Source: Verrucomicrobiaceae bacterium
Lineage (GTDB): Bacteria; Verrucomicrobiota; Verrucomicrobiia; Verrucomicrobiales; Verrucomicrobiaceae
Reading direction: 5' to 3'
Assembly (NCBI GenBank): GCA_947466075.1
Contig: CANIBP010000045.1
Location: 1 to 55,399 of the forward strand
DNA: 55,399 bases
Shown here: positions 8,010 to 15,503 of the stretch, piece by piece
How positions within the stretch are numbered: the first letter of the stretch is position 1
How the letters are laid out: each line of letters opens with the position of its first letter
The notes under the pieces: model-generated
Told to the model about the DNA's origin: nothing
Database searches by the model: none
What the model saw: only the letters and a program-made list of their open reading frames with translations
Made by a program: the position numbers and the translations under genes

Positions 8010-9035
8010 TCAAAACCAGCCGCAAAGGAGCTTCACAAAGTTCAGCCCTTCCGCCGTGAGCTTGCCGCTGCTACCGCTGCCAGTCACACAACCGCGAGTG
8101 TGCGTGTAGTGCGGAATGCCTGCATCCTTCACCCAAGTGACGGTGGGCATGGAAACAGCACTTGCAAAAGTTTTGACGGCGAGTGGCAATCCCCACCGGC
8201 TGAAGGTGACTTCCCAGCTCGCTGCCCCGCCTGCAGGGCGTGGTCCATTCAGTAGCCAAGGGTAATTTTTCACGATCTCCATTGCAGCATCGCTTGGAAC
8301 GGCCACGCGATAGCCGCTTTCCGTCGCACGTACTGCTTCGGCGGCGGTGATGGTAGGGTTCTTATTTCGTGCGAGGTATAGTGCCTGCAAATCGAGGCCG
8401 ATGAGATTCAGGCCGTTGTAAACGCCGTGATGATTAGGCGTGGAAAAGTTGGCCGCATGCCAGGCTTCGAAGCGGCTGGAGAGAAACAAATTCAACTCCA
8501 CATGGACATGGGCACGACGTTGGTCGATGCCGCTGCCAGTGTAACCCAGCATACCGAGAGTTGTGCCTGCTCTGACCTTTTGACCGGCCGCAACCCGTGA
8601 TTCACGCAGATGCGCATAGAGCGAGCAGAATGGCCCCTCGCCCCAGTCATGTTTCACGACGATGTAGCGACCGTAGTTGCTCAGATTAGCGGCGGCTGTG
8701 GCATAGACCACGACGCCATCGGCAATGGCACGCACTTCATCCTGTGGATTGCCCTTGGCATCACGTTGCAGCGGCTTGATATCGAGACCCTCGTGAAACC
8801 GCGCATAGGCGATGCGACTGCCGATGCGCCGCGGATCACGGACAAAACCAAATTGACCGCCTTCCCATGGCGTGGTTTTTGCCCCTTCGAAATCGCGGTC
8901 CACAAATTGGAAAAACTCCGCAGGCTGGTCAAACAGCGCATGATTGTCCGTGGGCAAGAGCAGTGTGCTTTGTGCCAACACAGGCCATGAAGCCAGGACG
9001 AGGCCGCTGGCTGCGATTAAAGCAATCCTCCTCAT
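8010..9035 (-). CDS. M23 family metallopeptidase, exported
   Basis: A 341-residue protein with a signal peptide (MRRIALIAASGLVLASWPVLAQ). The LytM/M23 zinc site is visible: HEGLDI (His81, Asp85) and HVHVE near residue 182, with the glycine-rich loop YTGSG just before it and YGRYIVVKHD...YAHL in between. M23 enzymes cut peptidoglycan cross-bridges or, when degenerate, regulate amidases; here the zinc ligands look intact. The C-terminal 130 residues are not assigned. It starts inside the end of the upstream lipoprotein gene (overlap at 9032-9035), so both are one unit. Confidence 0.86.
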   Translation of the reverse strand: MRRIALIAASGLVLASWPVLAQSTLLLPTDNHALFDQPAEFFQFVDRDFEGAKTTPWEGGQFGFVRDPRRIGSRIAYARFHEGLDIKPLQRDAKGNPQDEVRAIADGVVVYATAAANLSNYGRYIVVKHDWGEGPFCSLYAHLRESRVAAGQKVRAGTTLGMLGYTGSGIDQRRAHVHVELNLFLSSRFEAWHAANFSTPNHHGVYNGLNLIGLDLQALYLARNKNPTITAAEAVRATESGYRVAVPSDAAMEIVKNYPWLLNGPRPAGGAASWEVTFSRWGLPLAVKTFASAVSMPTVTWVKDAGIPHYTHTRGCVTGSGSSGKLTAEGLNFVKLLCGWF

Positions 9036-9685
9036 GTGCCGGGACGCTTGAAGCCTTCGAGCGGGATGTCCTTGGTCTTGGGCGCTGAAGGGAGAATACC
9101 ACGTTCTTTGTCACTTTTGGCCTTGGCTTCGGCTTTCTCCGCATCTTTGGCCACTTTGACTGATTGTTTCTTTTCTGTTTCTGTGGAGGGCAGCATGTCC
9201 ATCCAGCGCGAGGAGGATTTCATGTACTTCAGCCGCGGATAGAATTTGCCCATCTTGTCGATGGTGTCTTTGGACAGTCCACGCCAGATGGTGAAGCGAC
9301 CGTCCGTGATTGGTTTGTCGATCTCGACCATGTCCACTGGTAGGGCATTGACCATCGTTAGTAGAACCATGCCACGATTCATGCGGGAGACGAGATCGAG
9401 CGCGTTCCTGCCCTTGGTGTCGAGTTGCAGCAGCACGCCGTAGCCTTGGCCGTCCTCGGCCGGGAAAGACTCAAATCCTGAAATGCTGCGCTGGCTGAAC
9501 TCAGGAATCTTCCGAAAGGTCATTTCAGTGCCGCCGATCGGCAGCTTCATGATCTCGGTGGGATGCACGATCTCCTCCGATTGGACATGGGTCGTGATCA
9601 ACAGCTTGTTCTCACGTAAAATATCGCAACTAGCCAGCGGTCCGCAGAGGGCCAACATCAAGATGGCACGGGGAAATGATTTCAT
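9032..9685 (-). CDS. Putative lipoprotein
   Basis: With the start at MKSFPRAILMLALC the product has 217 residues and a signal sequence ending in a plausible lipobox (GPLASC), so it is probably a lipid-anchored envelope protein. The mid part (QGYGVLLQLDTKGRNALDLVSRMNRGMVLLTMVNALPV) has a regular fold-like pattern; the C-terminus is a charged, lysine-rich tail (KVAKDAEKAEAKAKSDKERG). No named domain is recognised. An upstream in-frame start at 9772 would place 29 non-signal residues ahead of the signal peptide and is rejected. It overlaps the M23 peptidase gene by 4 bp, implying linked expression and perhaps a shared cell-wall role. Confidence 0.7.
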   Translation of the reverse strand: MKSFPRAILMLALCGPLASCDILRENKLLITTHVQSEEIVHPTEIMKLPIGGTEMTFRKIPEFSQRSISGFESFPAEDGQGYGVLLQLDTKGRNALDLVSRMNRGMVLLTMVNALPVDMVEIDKPITDGRFTIWRGLSKDTIDKMGKFYPRLKYMKSSSRWMDMLPSTETEKKQSVKVAKDAEKAEAKAKSDKERGILPSAPKTKDIPLEGFKRPGT

Positions 9686-9780
9686 GGACGCATCAAACCA
9701 AAGGCGCGCCTGCTTTGCAACCTCGGCATCGGGTGATTTGACAAGCACGCGAATCGCCGGACTGTCCGCCACACGCCGCC

Positions 9781-10332
9781 ATGCCAGACAATGATCGCAC
9801 GCTCCTCACGAAGGCCCAGATGGCTGATGGAGTTGCGGCTTTGGCAAACAGCATCTGCGCAGCGAACCAAGGCGCGGAGAGTATCGCCCTTGTCGGTATT
9901 TTCACCCGTGGCGTGCCGCTGGCAAAACGCATCGCGGCGGAGATCATGAAACTCGGCGGCATGCAGGTTCACTTTGGCACCATCGACATCACGCAGTATC
10001 GCGATGACCTGAATACCTTCCAGATGGTGCCGAAGCTCGAAGGATCCGACATCGCCTTCGACCTCGATGGCCTCAATGTGGTGCTGTGTGACGAGGTCAT
10101 CTTCACCGGACGCAGTGTGCGTGCCGCGCTGGATGAATTGCTGAACTTTGGCCGCCCAAAGCGTGTGCAGCTTGCCGTGCTCGTGGACCGCTGTGGCCGA
10201 GAATTCCCCGTGCAGCCGGATTTTTCCGCCCTCAAGGTCACTCTGGCCCCCGGCGAGCGTGTGGCGGTGCGCTTTGAAGAAGTGGACGGCCAGGACGCCT
10301 GCACCGTACAAACCCAAGCCTCAACGAGATGA
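9781..10332 (+). CDS. pyrR: PyrR, pyrimidine operon regulator / uracil phosphoribosyltransferase
   Basis: A 183-residue phosphoribosyltransferase-fold protein. In known systems PyrR binds pyr mRNA in a UMP-dependent way and also makes UMP from uracil and PRPP. The PRPP loop appears as VVLCDEVIFTGRSVRAALDE (about 100-119), with the acidic pair as DE rather than the usual DD; upstream are VGIFTRGVPLAKRI and the ITQYRDDL segment typical of PyrR, and downstream VLVDRCGREFPVQPDF. Its stop overlaps the pyrB start as ATGA, which fixes the partnership. I could not delineate a PyrR-binding attenuator in the short leader (9686-9780). Confidence 0.93.
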   Translation: MPDNDRTLLTKAQMADGVAALANSICAANQGAESIALVGIFTRGVPLAKRIAAEIMKLGGMQVHFGTIDITQYRDDLNTFQMVPKLEGSDIAFDLDGLNVVLCDEVIFTGRSVRAALDELLNFGRPKRVQLAVLVDRCGREFPVQPDFSALKVTLAPGERVAVRFEEVDGQDACTVQTQASTR

Positions 10333-11255
10333 CCCCGCGCAAAGACCTCCTCGATATCGCCTCGCTCACGGATGAGGAAATCGCCTTCGTGCTCGACAAC
10401 GCCGTGCCGTTCAAAGACCTCTTCAAACGCAGCGTAAAGAAAGTACCCACGCTCAAGGGCCAGACGATGCTCACGCTGTTCTACGAGCCTTCGACGCGCA
10501 CGCGCTCCAGCTTCGAAGTCGCAGCCAGCCGTCTCAGCGCTGACGTCACGCATTTCGACATCGAATCGAGCAGTGTCGTCAAAGGTGAGTCCGTTTTGGA
10601 CACGGTGGAGACCCTGGAAGCCATGCGAGTCGATTACATCGTCGTGCGGCACAAACAGTCCGGCACGCCGAACCTCATCGCCAAAAACACCCGTGCCAGC
10701 GTCATCAATGCCGGCGATGGCTGGCATGCGCATCCCACCCAGGCGCTACTGGATGCCTTCACACTGCGCGAGATTCACAAAGACCTGCGCGGATGCCGCG
10801 CCCTCATCGTCGGCGACATTCAGCATTCCCGCGTCGCCCGCAGCACCAGCCTCATCTTCCGTCGCCTCGGCATGAACGTGGCCTACCTTGCCCCCGGCTC
10901 CATGATGCCGCGCGAAGTGCCACAAGAAATTCCGCAGTTCGGCAACTGGCGCGACGCTTTCGACTGGAAGCCCGATGTCATCTACCTTCTGCGCGTGCAG
11001 AGCGAGCGCCTTGATGAGCCGTTCTTCCCCACCGCCGCCGAGTATCACAAGAACTACGGCCTCACCAACGAACGCGTCGAAATCCTGCGCGAGCGCGGCC
11101 TCCACCTCATGCATCCCGGTCCCGTGAACCGTGGTGTCGAGATCACTGACACCGGCATGAACTACGAGAAGTGCCTCATCAATCAGCAGGTCGAAAACGG
11201 CATCGCCGTGCGCATGAGCGTGCTCTACTGGCTCAGGCCGGGAGCTGTGGAGTAA
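10329..11255 (+). CDS. pyrB: Aspartate carbamoyltransferase catalytic subunit
   Basis: Catalyses carbamoyl phosphate plus L-aspartate to N-carbamoyl-aspartate in UMP synthesis. The 308 residues include the carbamoyl-phosphate motif EPSTRTRSSFE (about 53-63), the SSVVKGES loop with the neighbouring-subunit Ser/Lys, the HPTQALLDAFTL segment (about 137-148) and the C-terminal MHPGPVNRGVEI. It is coupled to pyrR by a 4-bp overlap. No pyrC follows; instead a repeat fragment and an unrelated TIM-barrel gene come next. carB lies 7 kb further on the opposite strand, so pyrimidine genes here are close but not one operon. Confidence 0.96.
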   Translation: MTPRKDLLDIASLTDEEIAFVLDNAVPFKDLFKRSVKKVPTLKGQTMLTLFYEPSTRTRSSFEVAASRLSADVTHFDIESSSVVKGESVLDTVETLEAMRVDYIVVRHKQSGTPNLIAKNTRASVINAGDGWHAHPTQALLDAFTLREIHKDLRGCRALIVGDIQHSRVARSTSLIFRRLGMNVAYLAPGSMMPREVPQEIPQFGNWRDAFDWKPDVIYLLRVQSERLDEPFFPTAAEYHKNYGLTNERVEILRERGLHLMHPGPVNRGVEITDTGMNYEKCLINQQVENGIAVRMSVLYWLRPGAVE

Positions 11256-11260
11256 CTGCA

Positions 11261-11297
11261 TTCTGAGCAAGCTTGCGAAGCTCAAGCACTCCACGCC
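11261..11297 (+). repeat. Fragment of the accessory-region dispersed repeat
   Basis: About 37 bp directly behind pyrB matches the middle of the repeat seen at 13138-13287 and 15250-15442: the pattern CTGAGCAAGCTTGCGAAGCT followed by a CACTCCACG segment, in the same orientation. It is the fifth, partial copy in the window. It extends the reach of the repeat family to the pyrB 3' side and suggests the insertions start here. Confidence 0.6.
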
Positions 11298-11351
11298 CTT
11301 CATTTTCCACGATTCTGGCAAAAGACGCCGCGTTTCTCCGTTCACCATTTC

Positions 11352-12227
11352 ATGACATCCAACCCGCTTTCTCGCCGTCATTTCCTCGGCACCGCCGTTG
11401 CCGCCGCCACCAGTTTCACCCTTCCACGGTTCGCTTCGGCCGCTGACAAGCCCAACTCCGTCTTCAACGGCGTGCGCATCGGCTGCATCACCTATAGCTA
11501 CCGCAGCATGGCGAAGACAGCCGAGGAGACGCTCAAGGCGCTTCTCGACGACGGCCTTAGCGAGACCGAACTCATGGGCGGGCCGATCCAGGACTTCGCG
11601 GGCATCAAAGGCAAGGCCACCGACGCGGAGCGTGAGCAGCAGCTCGCGAAGTGCCGTGAGCTGCGGAAGATGTATAACGACGCGGGCGTGAACATTCACA
11701 TCCACAAGATGGGCTTCGGTCAGTCGGATGAGGAGATTGAGTTCAGCTTCCTCGTGGCCAAGGCGCTGGGCTGCACCGGCGTGACCACCGAGCGCAATGC
11801 CATCCTCGCCGCGCGTGTGGCACCGTTTGCGGACAAGCACAAGATCTGGGTCGGCTTCCACAACCACACCAACAACCTGCCGGAGATGGAATACCACGAT
11901 CCGATCTTCGAGCTCGGTCAATACATCGGCCTGAACCTCGACATCGGCCACTACGTCGCCGGCTCCAAGGGCAAGTCGCCGATCCCCGTGCTGGAGAAGT
12001 ATCACGATCGCATCGTGAACCTCCACCTCAAAGACCGCACCGCCGATGGCGGCAACCTGCCCTGGGGCCAAGGCCAGACCCCGATCAAGGAAGTGCTGCA
12101 GTTGATGAAAAAGGAGAAGTGGACCTTCCCCGCCGAGATCGAACTCGAATACAAGATCCCCGAAGGCTCCGATGCCGTGAAGGAAGTGGCCAAGTGCGTG
12201 CAGTATTGCCAAGAGGCGCTGGCGTGA
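11352..12227 (+). CDS. Sugar phosphate isomerase/epimerase-like TIM barrel, Tat-exported
   Basis: A 291-residue AP-endonuclease-2/xylose-isomerase-like TIM barrel. The N-terminus (SRRHFLGTAVAAATSF) is a twin-arginine signal, so the protein is exported folded. Barrel-strand motifs include WVGFHNHTNN (metal His), GLNLDIGHYVAG (Asp/His ligands), IVNLHLKDR, and the closing PAEIELEY. Verrucomicrobia and Planctomycetes carry many such paralogues, mostly uncharacterised; the substrate cannot be read from sequence. Two other TIM-barrel members of this superfamily occur at 32626 and 36611. It starts 96 bp after pyrB. Confidence 0.85.
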   Translation: MTSNPLSRRHFLGTAVAAATSFTLPRFASAADKPNSVFNGVRIGCITYSYRSMAKTAEETLKALLDDGLSETELMGGPIQDFAGIKGKATDAEREQQLAKCRELRKMYNDAGVNIHIHKMGFGQSDEEIEFSFLVAKALGCTGVTTERNAILAARVAPFADKHKIWVGFHNHTNNLPEMEYHDPIFELGQYIGLNLDIGHYVAGSKGKSPIPVLEKYHDRIVNLHLKDRTADGGNLPWGQGQTPIKEVLQLMKKEKWTFPAEIELEYKIPEGSDAVKEVAKCVQYCQEALA

Positions 12228-12289
12228 GTTGTGCTCTCTTCAGCAAGCCATGATCTCGGAGCCGCTGGATGCAGAGGTGAGGCGAGGAA

Positions 12290-12403
12290 TGTCCGCGCTC
12301 CACGAGGCGGCTGAACTCCACCGGGCACTTCTGAGCCCAAGCTTTCCACAGCCTCAGCCTGGAAGGCAAAGGGTGTCCCTGCTGTTTCTGCCTTGCGGGG
12401 CTA
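12290..12403 (+). repeat. Dispersed cassette repeat, copy 1
   Basis: About 115 bp sharing, in order, CCGCGCTCCACGAGGCGG, TGAACTCCACCGGGCACTTC, CCTCAGCCTGG, GGGTGTCCCTGCTG and CTGCCTTGCGGGG with the copies at 13138, 14269 and 15250. On the minus strand the conserved core reads as a peptide, QKCPVEFxRLVERG, in the same frame as in the other copies. It lies between the TIM-barrel gene and the toxin-antitoxin pair and fills most of the 220-bp gap between them. Confidence 0.85.
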
Positions 12404-12450
12404 TGACGGCGGGCTTGCGGTTCGAGGCATAGGATGGCAGTATCAGCCTC

Positions 12451-12720
12451 ATGACTGCGACGTTTACCATTGACGATGCCGGGCAGATCAATCTGCCCGA
12501 TGCCCTGAAGCGTGTCTTCGGCGTAGAGCCTGGCGTTCGCTTGCGTGCCGAGGTGACTTCGGATCGCATTGAGATCGTGAAGGACATTCCGGTGGTCACG
12601 GAAACCATCCGGTCATCGAGCGGTCGGCTCATTCTCGCACCGGCTGGCATCAAAATGGATGCCGGGAAGGCGATTCGTGAGGAACGGGCCGCACTCGCCA
12701 ACCGAGCCTTGAGAAAATGA
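12451..12720 (+). CDS. AbrB/MazE-type antitoxin
   Basis: 89-residue swapped-hairpin AbrB-type DNA-binding protein, the antitoxin of a type II pair. The N-terminal MTATFTIDDAGQINLPDALKRVFGVEPGVRLRAEV follows the AbrB pattern (beta strand, DxxGxIxLP, short helix, GxxL, strand); the C-terminal half (SGRLILAPAGIKMDAGKAIREERA) would be the toxin-binding tail. It overlaps the PIN-toxin gene by 4 bp (ATGA), the usual antitoxin-first arrangement. AbrB-type antitoxins normally repress their own promoter, which would lie in 12404-12450. Confidence 0.82.
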   Translation: MTATFTIDDAGQINLPDALKRVFGVEPGVRLRAEVTSDRIEIVKDIPVVTETIRSSSGRLILAPAGIKMDAGKAIREERAALANRALRK

Positions 12721-13136
12721 GCCAATACTTGGACAGTTCGGTGCTGGTGGCATCTCTGTCGCCAGATGACCCAGATCACGCCGCCTGTGACGCCCTGCTG
12801 AACCAAGCCGGAAACTGGACCTCCCCGCACGCATTGAACGAGACGTTCGCGACACTCACCGGCGGCAGACTTGGCTTGAGGGTCGATGCCGACGTCGCCG
12901 CAAAGATGATTCGCGAGAGCATCGTGCCGTGCGTGAACTTCGTGGAGTTGGGCGTGGACGAGATGATTGAGGCGCAGGGCTGCGCCCGGAAACAAGGCGT
13001 CCGTGGCGGCGGCGTTTACGATTACATGCATCTGGTCGCCGCCCGAAAGGCCAAGGCGGACACGCTCTACACGATCAATCTCAGCGACTTTCAACACCTG
13101 CATCGCGAGGGCGACCCAGAGATTCGGCGTCCTTGA
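12717..13136 (+). CDS. PIN-domain ribonuclease toxin (VapC-like)
   Basis: 139-residue PIN domain toxin, in family members an Mg-dependent endoribonuclease. Acidic active-site residues are in place: LDSSVLVASL (first Asp, about 6), HALNETFATL (Glu, about 43), VYDYMHLVAARKA (Asp, about 102) and the last LYTINLSDFQHL (Asp, about 122). Coupled to the AbrB-type antitoxin upstream. The stop falls directly at the left edge of repeat copy 2, so the toxin-antitoxin pair plus a repeat looks like one cassette. Confidence 0.83.
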   Translation: MSQYLDSSVLVASLSPDDPDHAACDALLNQAGNWTSPHALNETFATLTGGRLGLRVDADVAAKMIRESIVPCVNFVELGVDEMIEAQGCARKQGVRGGGVYDYMHLVAARKAKADTLYTINLSDFQHLHREGDPEIRRP

Positions 13137-13137
13137 C

Positions 13138-13287
13138 GATCATCAGCGCATTCACTCCGCACTCCACGAGGCGGATGAACTCCATCGGGCACTGCTGAAC
13201 AAGCCTGCGAAGCTCGAACACTCCACGGCCTCAGCCTGGGCCTGCTTAGGGTGTCACTGCTGCTGCTGCCTTGCGGGGATTCGATGG
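13138..13287 (+). repeat. Dispersed cassette repeat, copy 2
   Basis: About 150 bp beginning CATCAGCGCATTCACTCCGC and ending CCTTGCGGGGATTCGATGG, in the same orientation as the other copies. The minus-strand core peptide reads QQCPMEFIRLVECG. Its right part encodes the last dozen residues of the convergent metallopeptidase gene (stop at 13246), so the repeat has become that gene's 3' end. Confidence 0.88.
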
Positions 13288-14145
13288 AAGAAACAGATGT
13301 TCGAGACTCGCAACGAAGGGTCGGTGTTGCGCTGGGCAAGCAGACTTCCATTCGTCGAGATGCTCTACTAACGGCTTGTTATCCTGGTGTGGCGTCAAAT
13401 TGAGGAAGCTGACCGCTTCCCAGCTCTCTGGATTGACCTCAAGTAAAGGCAGAAGGCGAGTAGCGATCACCGTGTAGTCATCACGAAGTTGCTTTTCTAC
13501 TCGTTCGTCCTTTTCTATAGCGATGGGGTGGTCCCTCAGGAATGGCTCTCGTCTTTCAAACCACGCCTGAAAGTCCTCTTCGAACGCCACTCGGAGCAGT
13601 GCAGAATCGATTCGGTTTTGCGCATAGGTTTGGAGGGACGGCGCGTAAGGCTTGCCTTCGCCAGTGGTCCAATGAGCATATTCAGGGTGCTGCGGCCACT
13701 CGACAGCCATCTTCCTCAAAGCAAACAGCGATGCCGTCTCGCAAAGGCTCTCCTCAAGCCAGTGATTGGGGTGCCTGTTATCGTGTCGTTGCCCTTCGCG
13801 GCTGTGGACGGCGATGACGTGGCAGAACTCATGGGCCAACTGGAACGCCATTTTCGAATAGTCATTCAGCGATGATCCAGAAGCGGCTGGAATGTCTGGA
13901 TCTGGATAGGCATTCAAACCAATACGAATCCTTCCTTTAGAGTCACGATTAAAATCGCAAAGCGGCCCCTCCTTGCGCGAATAGACGACAATCTGCGCCA
14001 AGTCCCTGGGTTCACAGTATCTCCAAAGTTGCTCCGAGGACGACGCGGCAACCAACCGCAGACGCTTCATATGAAAGGGCGGGTTTGTTAGCCCCTTTAA
14101 TGGCCATTTTTGCGGATCGACGACGATGTTGACTCCTGCACTCAT
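13246..14145 (-). CDS. Putative HEFCH zinc metallopeptidase, copy A
   Basis: 299 residues without signal peptide, probably cytoplasmic. The zincin motif AHEFCHVIAVHSR (HExxH at about 105-109) is followed 22-27 residues later by WLEESLCETASLFAL, giving a third ligand candidate. The second half is helical with KDERVEKQLRDDYTVIATRLLPLLE. It is a clear paralogue of the gene at 17356-18201: motif, spacing and the RLLPLLExNPExWEAxSFLNLT segment are shared. Family unknown to me; the presence in an accessory cassette makes a defence or toxin-related role possible but unproven. The final residues (NPRKAAAAVTP) come from repeat copy 2, so the natural C-terminus may have been replaced. Confidence 0.72.
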   Translation of the reverse strand: MSAGVNIVVDPQKWPLKGLTNPPFHMKRLRLVAASSSEQLWRYCEPRDLAQIVVYSRKEGPLCDFNRDSKGRIRIGLNAYPDPDIPAASGSSLNDYSKMAFQLAHEFCHVIAVHSREGQRHDNRHPNHWLEESLCETASLFALRKMAVEWPQHPEYAHWTTGEGKPYAPSLQTYAQNRIDSALLRVAFEEDFQAWFERREPFLRDHPIAIEKDERVEKQLRDDYTVIATRLLPLLEVNPESWEAVSFLNLTPHQDNKPLVEHLDEWKSACPAQHRPFVASLEHLFLPSNPRKAAAAVTP

Positions 14146-14200
14146 GCCCGCAGACTCGACGCCGAGAGATGCCGGGGCAACTCAAGTCTGATCACGACTG

Positions 14201-14480
14201 AGCCTCTACAGTCGGCTCAAGCTTTGGCTGCCGTTGTCGCCAGCGAAGCCGAAGCGGGCCAGGGCGAAGGCGGGGAAGCGGGCGGCGGTCAAGGGGTAGG
14301 CGGGCGTGGGGATCAGCGGTTCACGTTCATCGTCGGCGCATTCACCCCGCGCTCCACGAGGCGGATGAACTCCACCGGGCACTTCTTGAGCAAGCCACCG
14401 AAGCCCACGCTCTTCACAGCCTCAGCCTGGGCCTGCTGAGGGTGTCCCTGCTGGCTTCTACTTTGCGGGGGATTCGATGG
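14201..14480 (+). repeat. Dispersed cassette repeat, copy 3 (long form)
   Basis: The core (from about 14335) matches all other copies; the part from 14269 (GGCGGGGAAGCGGGCGGCGG onward) is shared nearly base for base with copy 4 through GGGATCAGCGGTTCACGTTC. On the minus strand the core runs open as ...KKCPVEFIRLVERG VNAPTMNVNR then a stop, and the left extension reads ARFPAFALARFGFAGDNG to a stop at about 14200. These frames look like ends of proteins rather than random sequence. Together with its edges it accounts for most of the 360-bp gap 14146-14505. Confidence 0.85.
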
Positions 14481-14505
14481 ATGGATGCCACTTAACTCTC
14501 ACCGC

Positions 14506-14697
14506 TCAGGACTGCGCTGGAACGAGACGCTTCTGTGTGCGGACGATGCGATCACCCATCTGCTGTTCGCGCGCCCGAAGGGCGTCGCCGAGCTTCTTCT
14601 GGTCGTGGCCAAACTCGGACGTGAGCTTGCGCCGAATGGCTCGCAGCCATTCGAGGTCGTCTGTGTCCGGGGGCGGCGTTGATGGTGTGGTTTTCAT
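14506..14697 (-). CDS. Small putative antitoxin downstream of PIN toxin
   Basis: 63-residue charged protein (PDTDDLEWLRAIRRKLTSEF, later KKLGDALRAREQQMGDRIV), predicted helical. Its start overlaps the stop of the PIN-domain gene by 4 bp, and proteins of this size and composition often accompany PIN toxins, here in toxin-first order. Antitoxin function is inferred from position only; no DNA-binding motif is recognised. Confidence 0.6.
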   Translation of the reverse strand: MKTTPSTPPPDTDDLEWLRAIRRKLTSEFGHDQKKLGDALRAREQQMGDRIVRTQKRLVPAQS

Positions 14698-15176
14698 GGG
14701 TCAACTCCTGACTCTAGCAGGTGATACGGCGTGATGAGCTTGGGCGTTTCAAATCCAAGACCCTCGTTCACATGGCGAATGTGATCGCTCTTGTTGGCGT
14801 TGGCGATGTGCTTGCAGTTCCACGAGGCAAGAATATCACACTTCCAGAACGTGGCGACTGCCAAGTGGCGGGCATCGCCATCCGCATCCGCAGGCATGAC
14901 TTTATGGGCAATGTAGTGCTCGACCATTTCATCAATCTCAGGGGCAGACTGAAGCAACCGAAGCCCCTGCAACAAATCCAAGCACTCTGAGCGCTTCGGC
15001 TTAGGTGTCTCTTCGAGTTCTCGAATCACCCAGAGAGAGGAGACCAACTCGTCCTGCCACTTTGCCAGTTCCCACCATTCGCGAGTCCATTCACGACGAG
15101 CCTGAATTTGCGCCCCAGGCCGAGTTTCAAAATAGAAACTCGGGATGCTGGTCTCGACGTAAATGAGCTGGTTCAT
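14694..15176 (-). CDS. PIN-domain protein, putative toxin
   Basis: 160 residues starting MNQLIYVETSIPSFYFETR, which is the N-terminal strand and first acidic residue of a PIN subfamily that has VETSIPS in place of the usual DTS. Further acidic sites are WVIRELEETP, MPADADGDARHLAVAT (Asp cluster about 117-123) and a late LASWNCKHIAN. This subfamily is common next to small antitoxin-like genes in Cyanobacteria and Verrucomicrobia. It is followed by the 63-residue gene with a 4-bp overlap and bracketed by repeat copies 3 and 4, so this pair is the third repeat-bounded cassette. Confidence 0.78.
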   Translation of the reverse strand: MNQLIYVETSIPSFYFETRPGAQIQARREWTREWWELAKWQDELVSSLWVIRELEETPKPKRSECLDLLQGLRLLQSAPEIDEMVEHYIAHKVMPADADGDARHLAVATFWKCDILASWNCKHIANANKSDHIRHVNEGLGFETPKLITPYHLLESGVDP

Positions 15177-15249
15177 GACTCTCCAAGGTTAGCGGCAAAA
15201 CGACGCATGGCAAAAGGAGGGTGCCACTTTCCTCTCAAGAACCTCAGCA

Positions 15250-15442
15250 GGCGGGGAAGCGGGCGGCGGTCAAGGGGGAGGCGGGCGTGGGGATCAGCGG
15301 TTCACGTTCATCGTCGGCGCATTCACCCCGCGCTCTACGAGGCGGATGAACACCTCCGGGCACTTCTGAGCAAGCCGGCGAATCCCAAGCTCTCCACGGC
15401 CTCAGCCTGGGCCTGCTGCTTCTGCCTTGCGGGGATTCGATG
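15250..15442 (+). repeat. Dispersed cassette repeat, copy 4 (long form)
   Basis: About 190 bp beginning GGCGGGGAAGCGGGCGGCGG and ending TTGCGGGGATTCGATGA. It shares the whole left extension with copy 3 and lacks the GGGTGTCCCTG piece present in copies 1-3. The minus-strand core peptide reads QKCPEVFIRLVERGVNAPTM. It fills most of the 15177-15503 gap; the remainder shows no gene. Confidence 0.88.
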
Positions 15443-15503
15443 AATGGACGGCTCGCATTTTTTCAGGAGCATGCAGCCTGACGCCGTTTCCCTCTCCAAG
15501 GTT

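Noticed and set aside
10746..12212. 488-codon minus-strand frame across pyrB and the TIM-barrel gene
   Set aside because: Antisense to two clear genes, with no start context or domain.
12290..15442. Integron (attC) interpretation of the repeat array
   Set aside because: No integron integrase in the window, and no R'/R'' core pair (GTTRRRY / RYYYAAC) framing a palindrome was found in the copies; kept as an integron-like array only by analogy.
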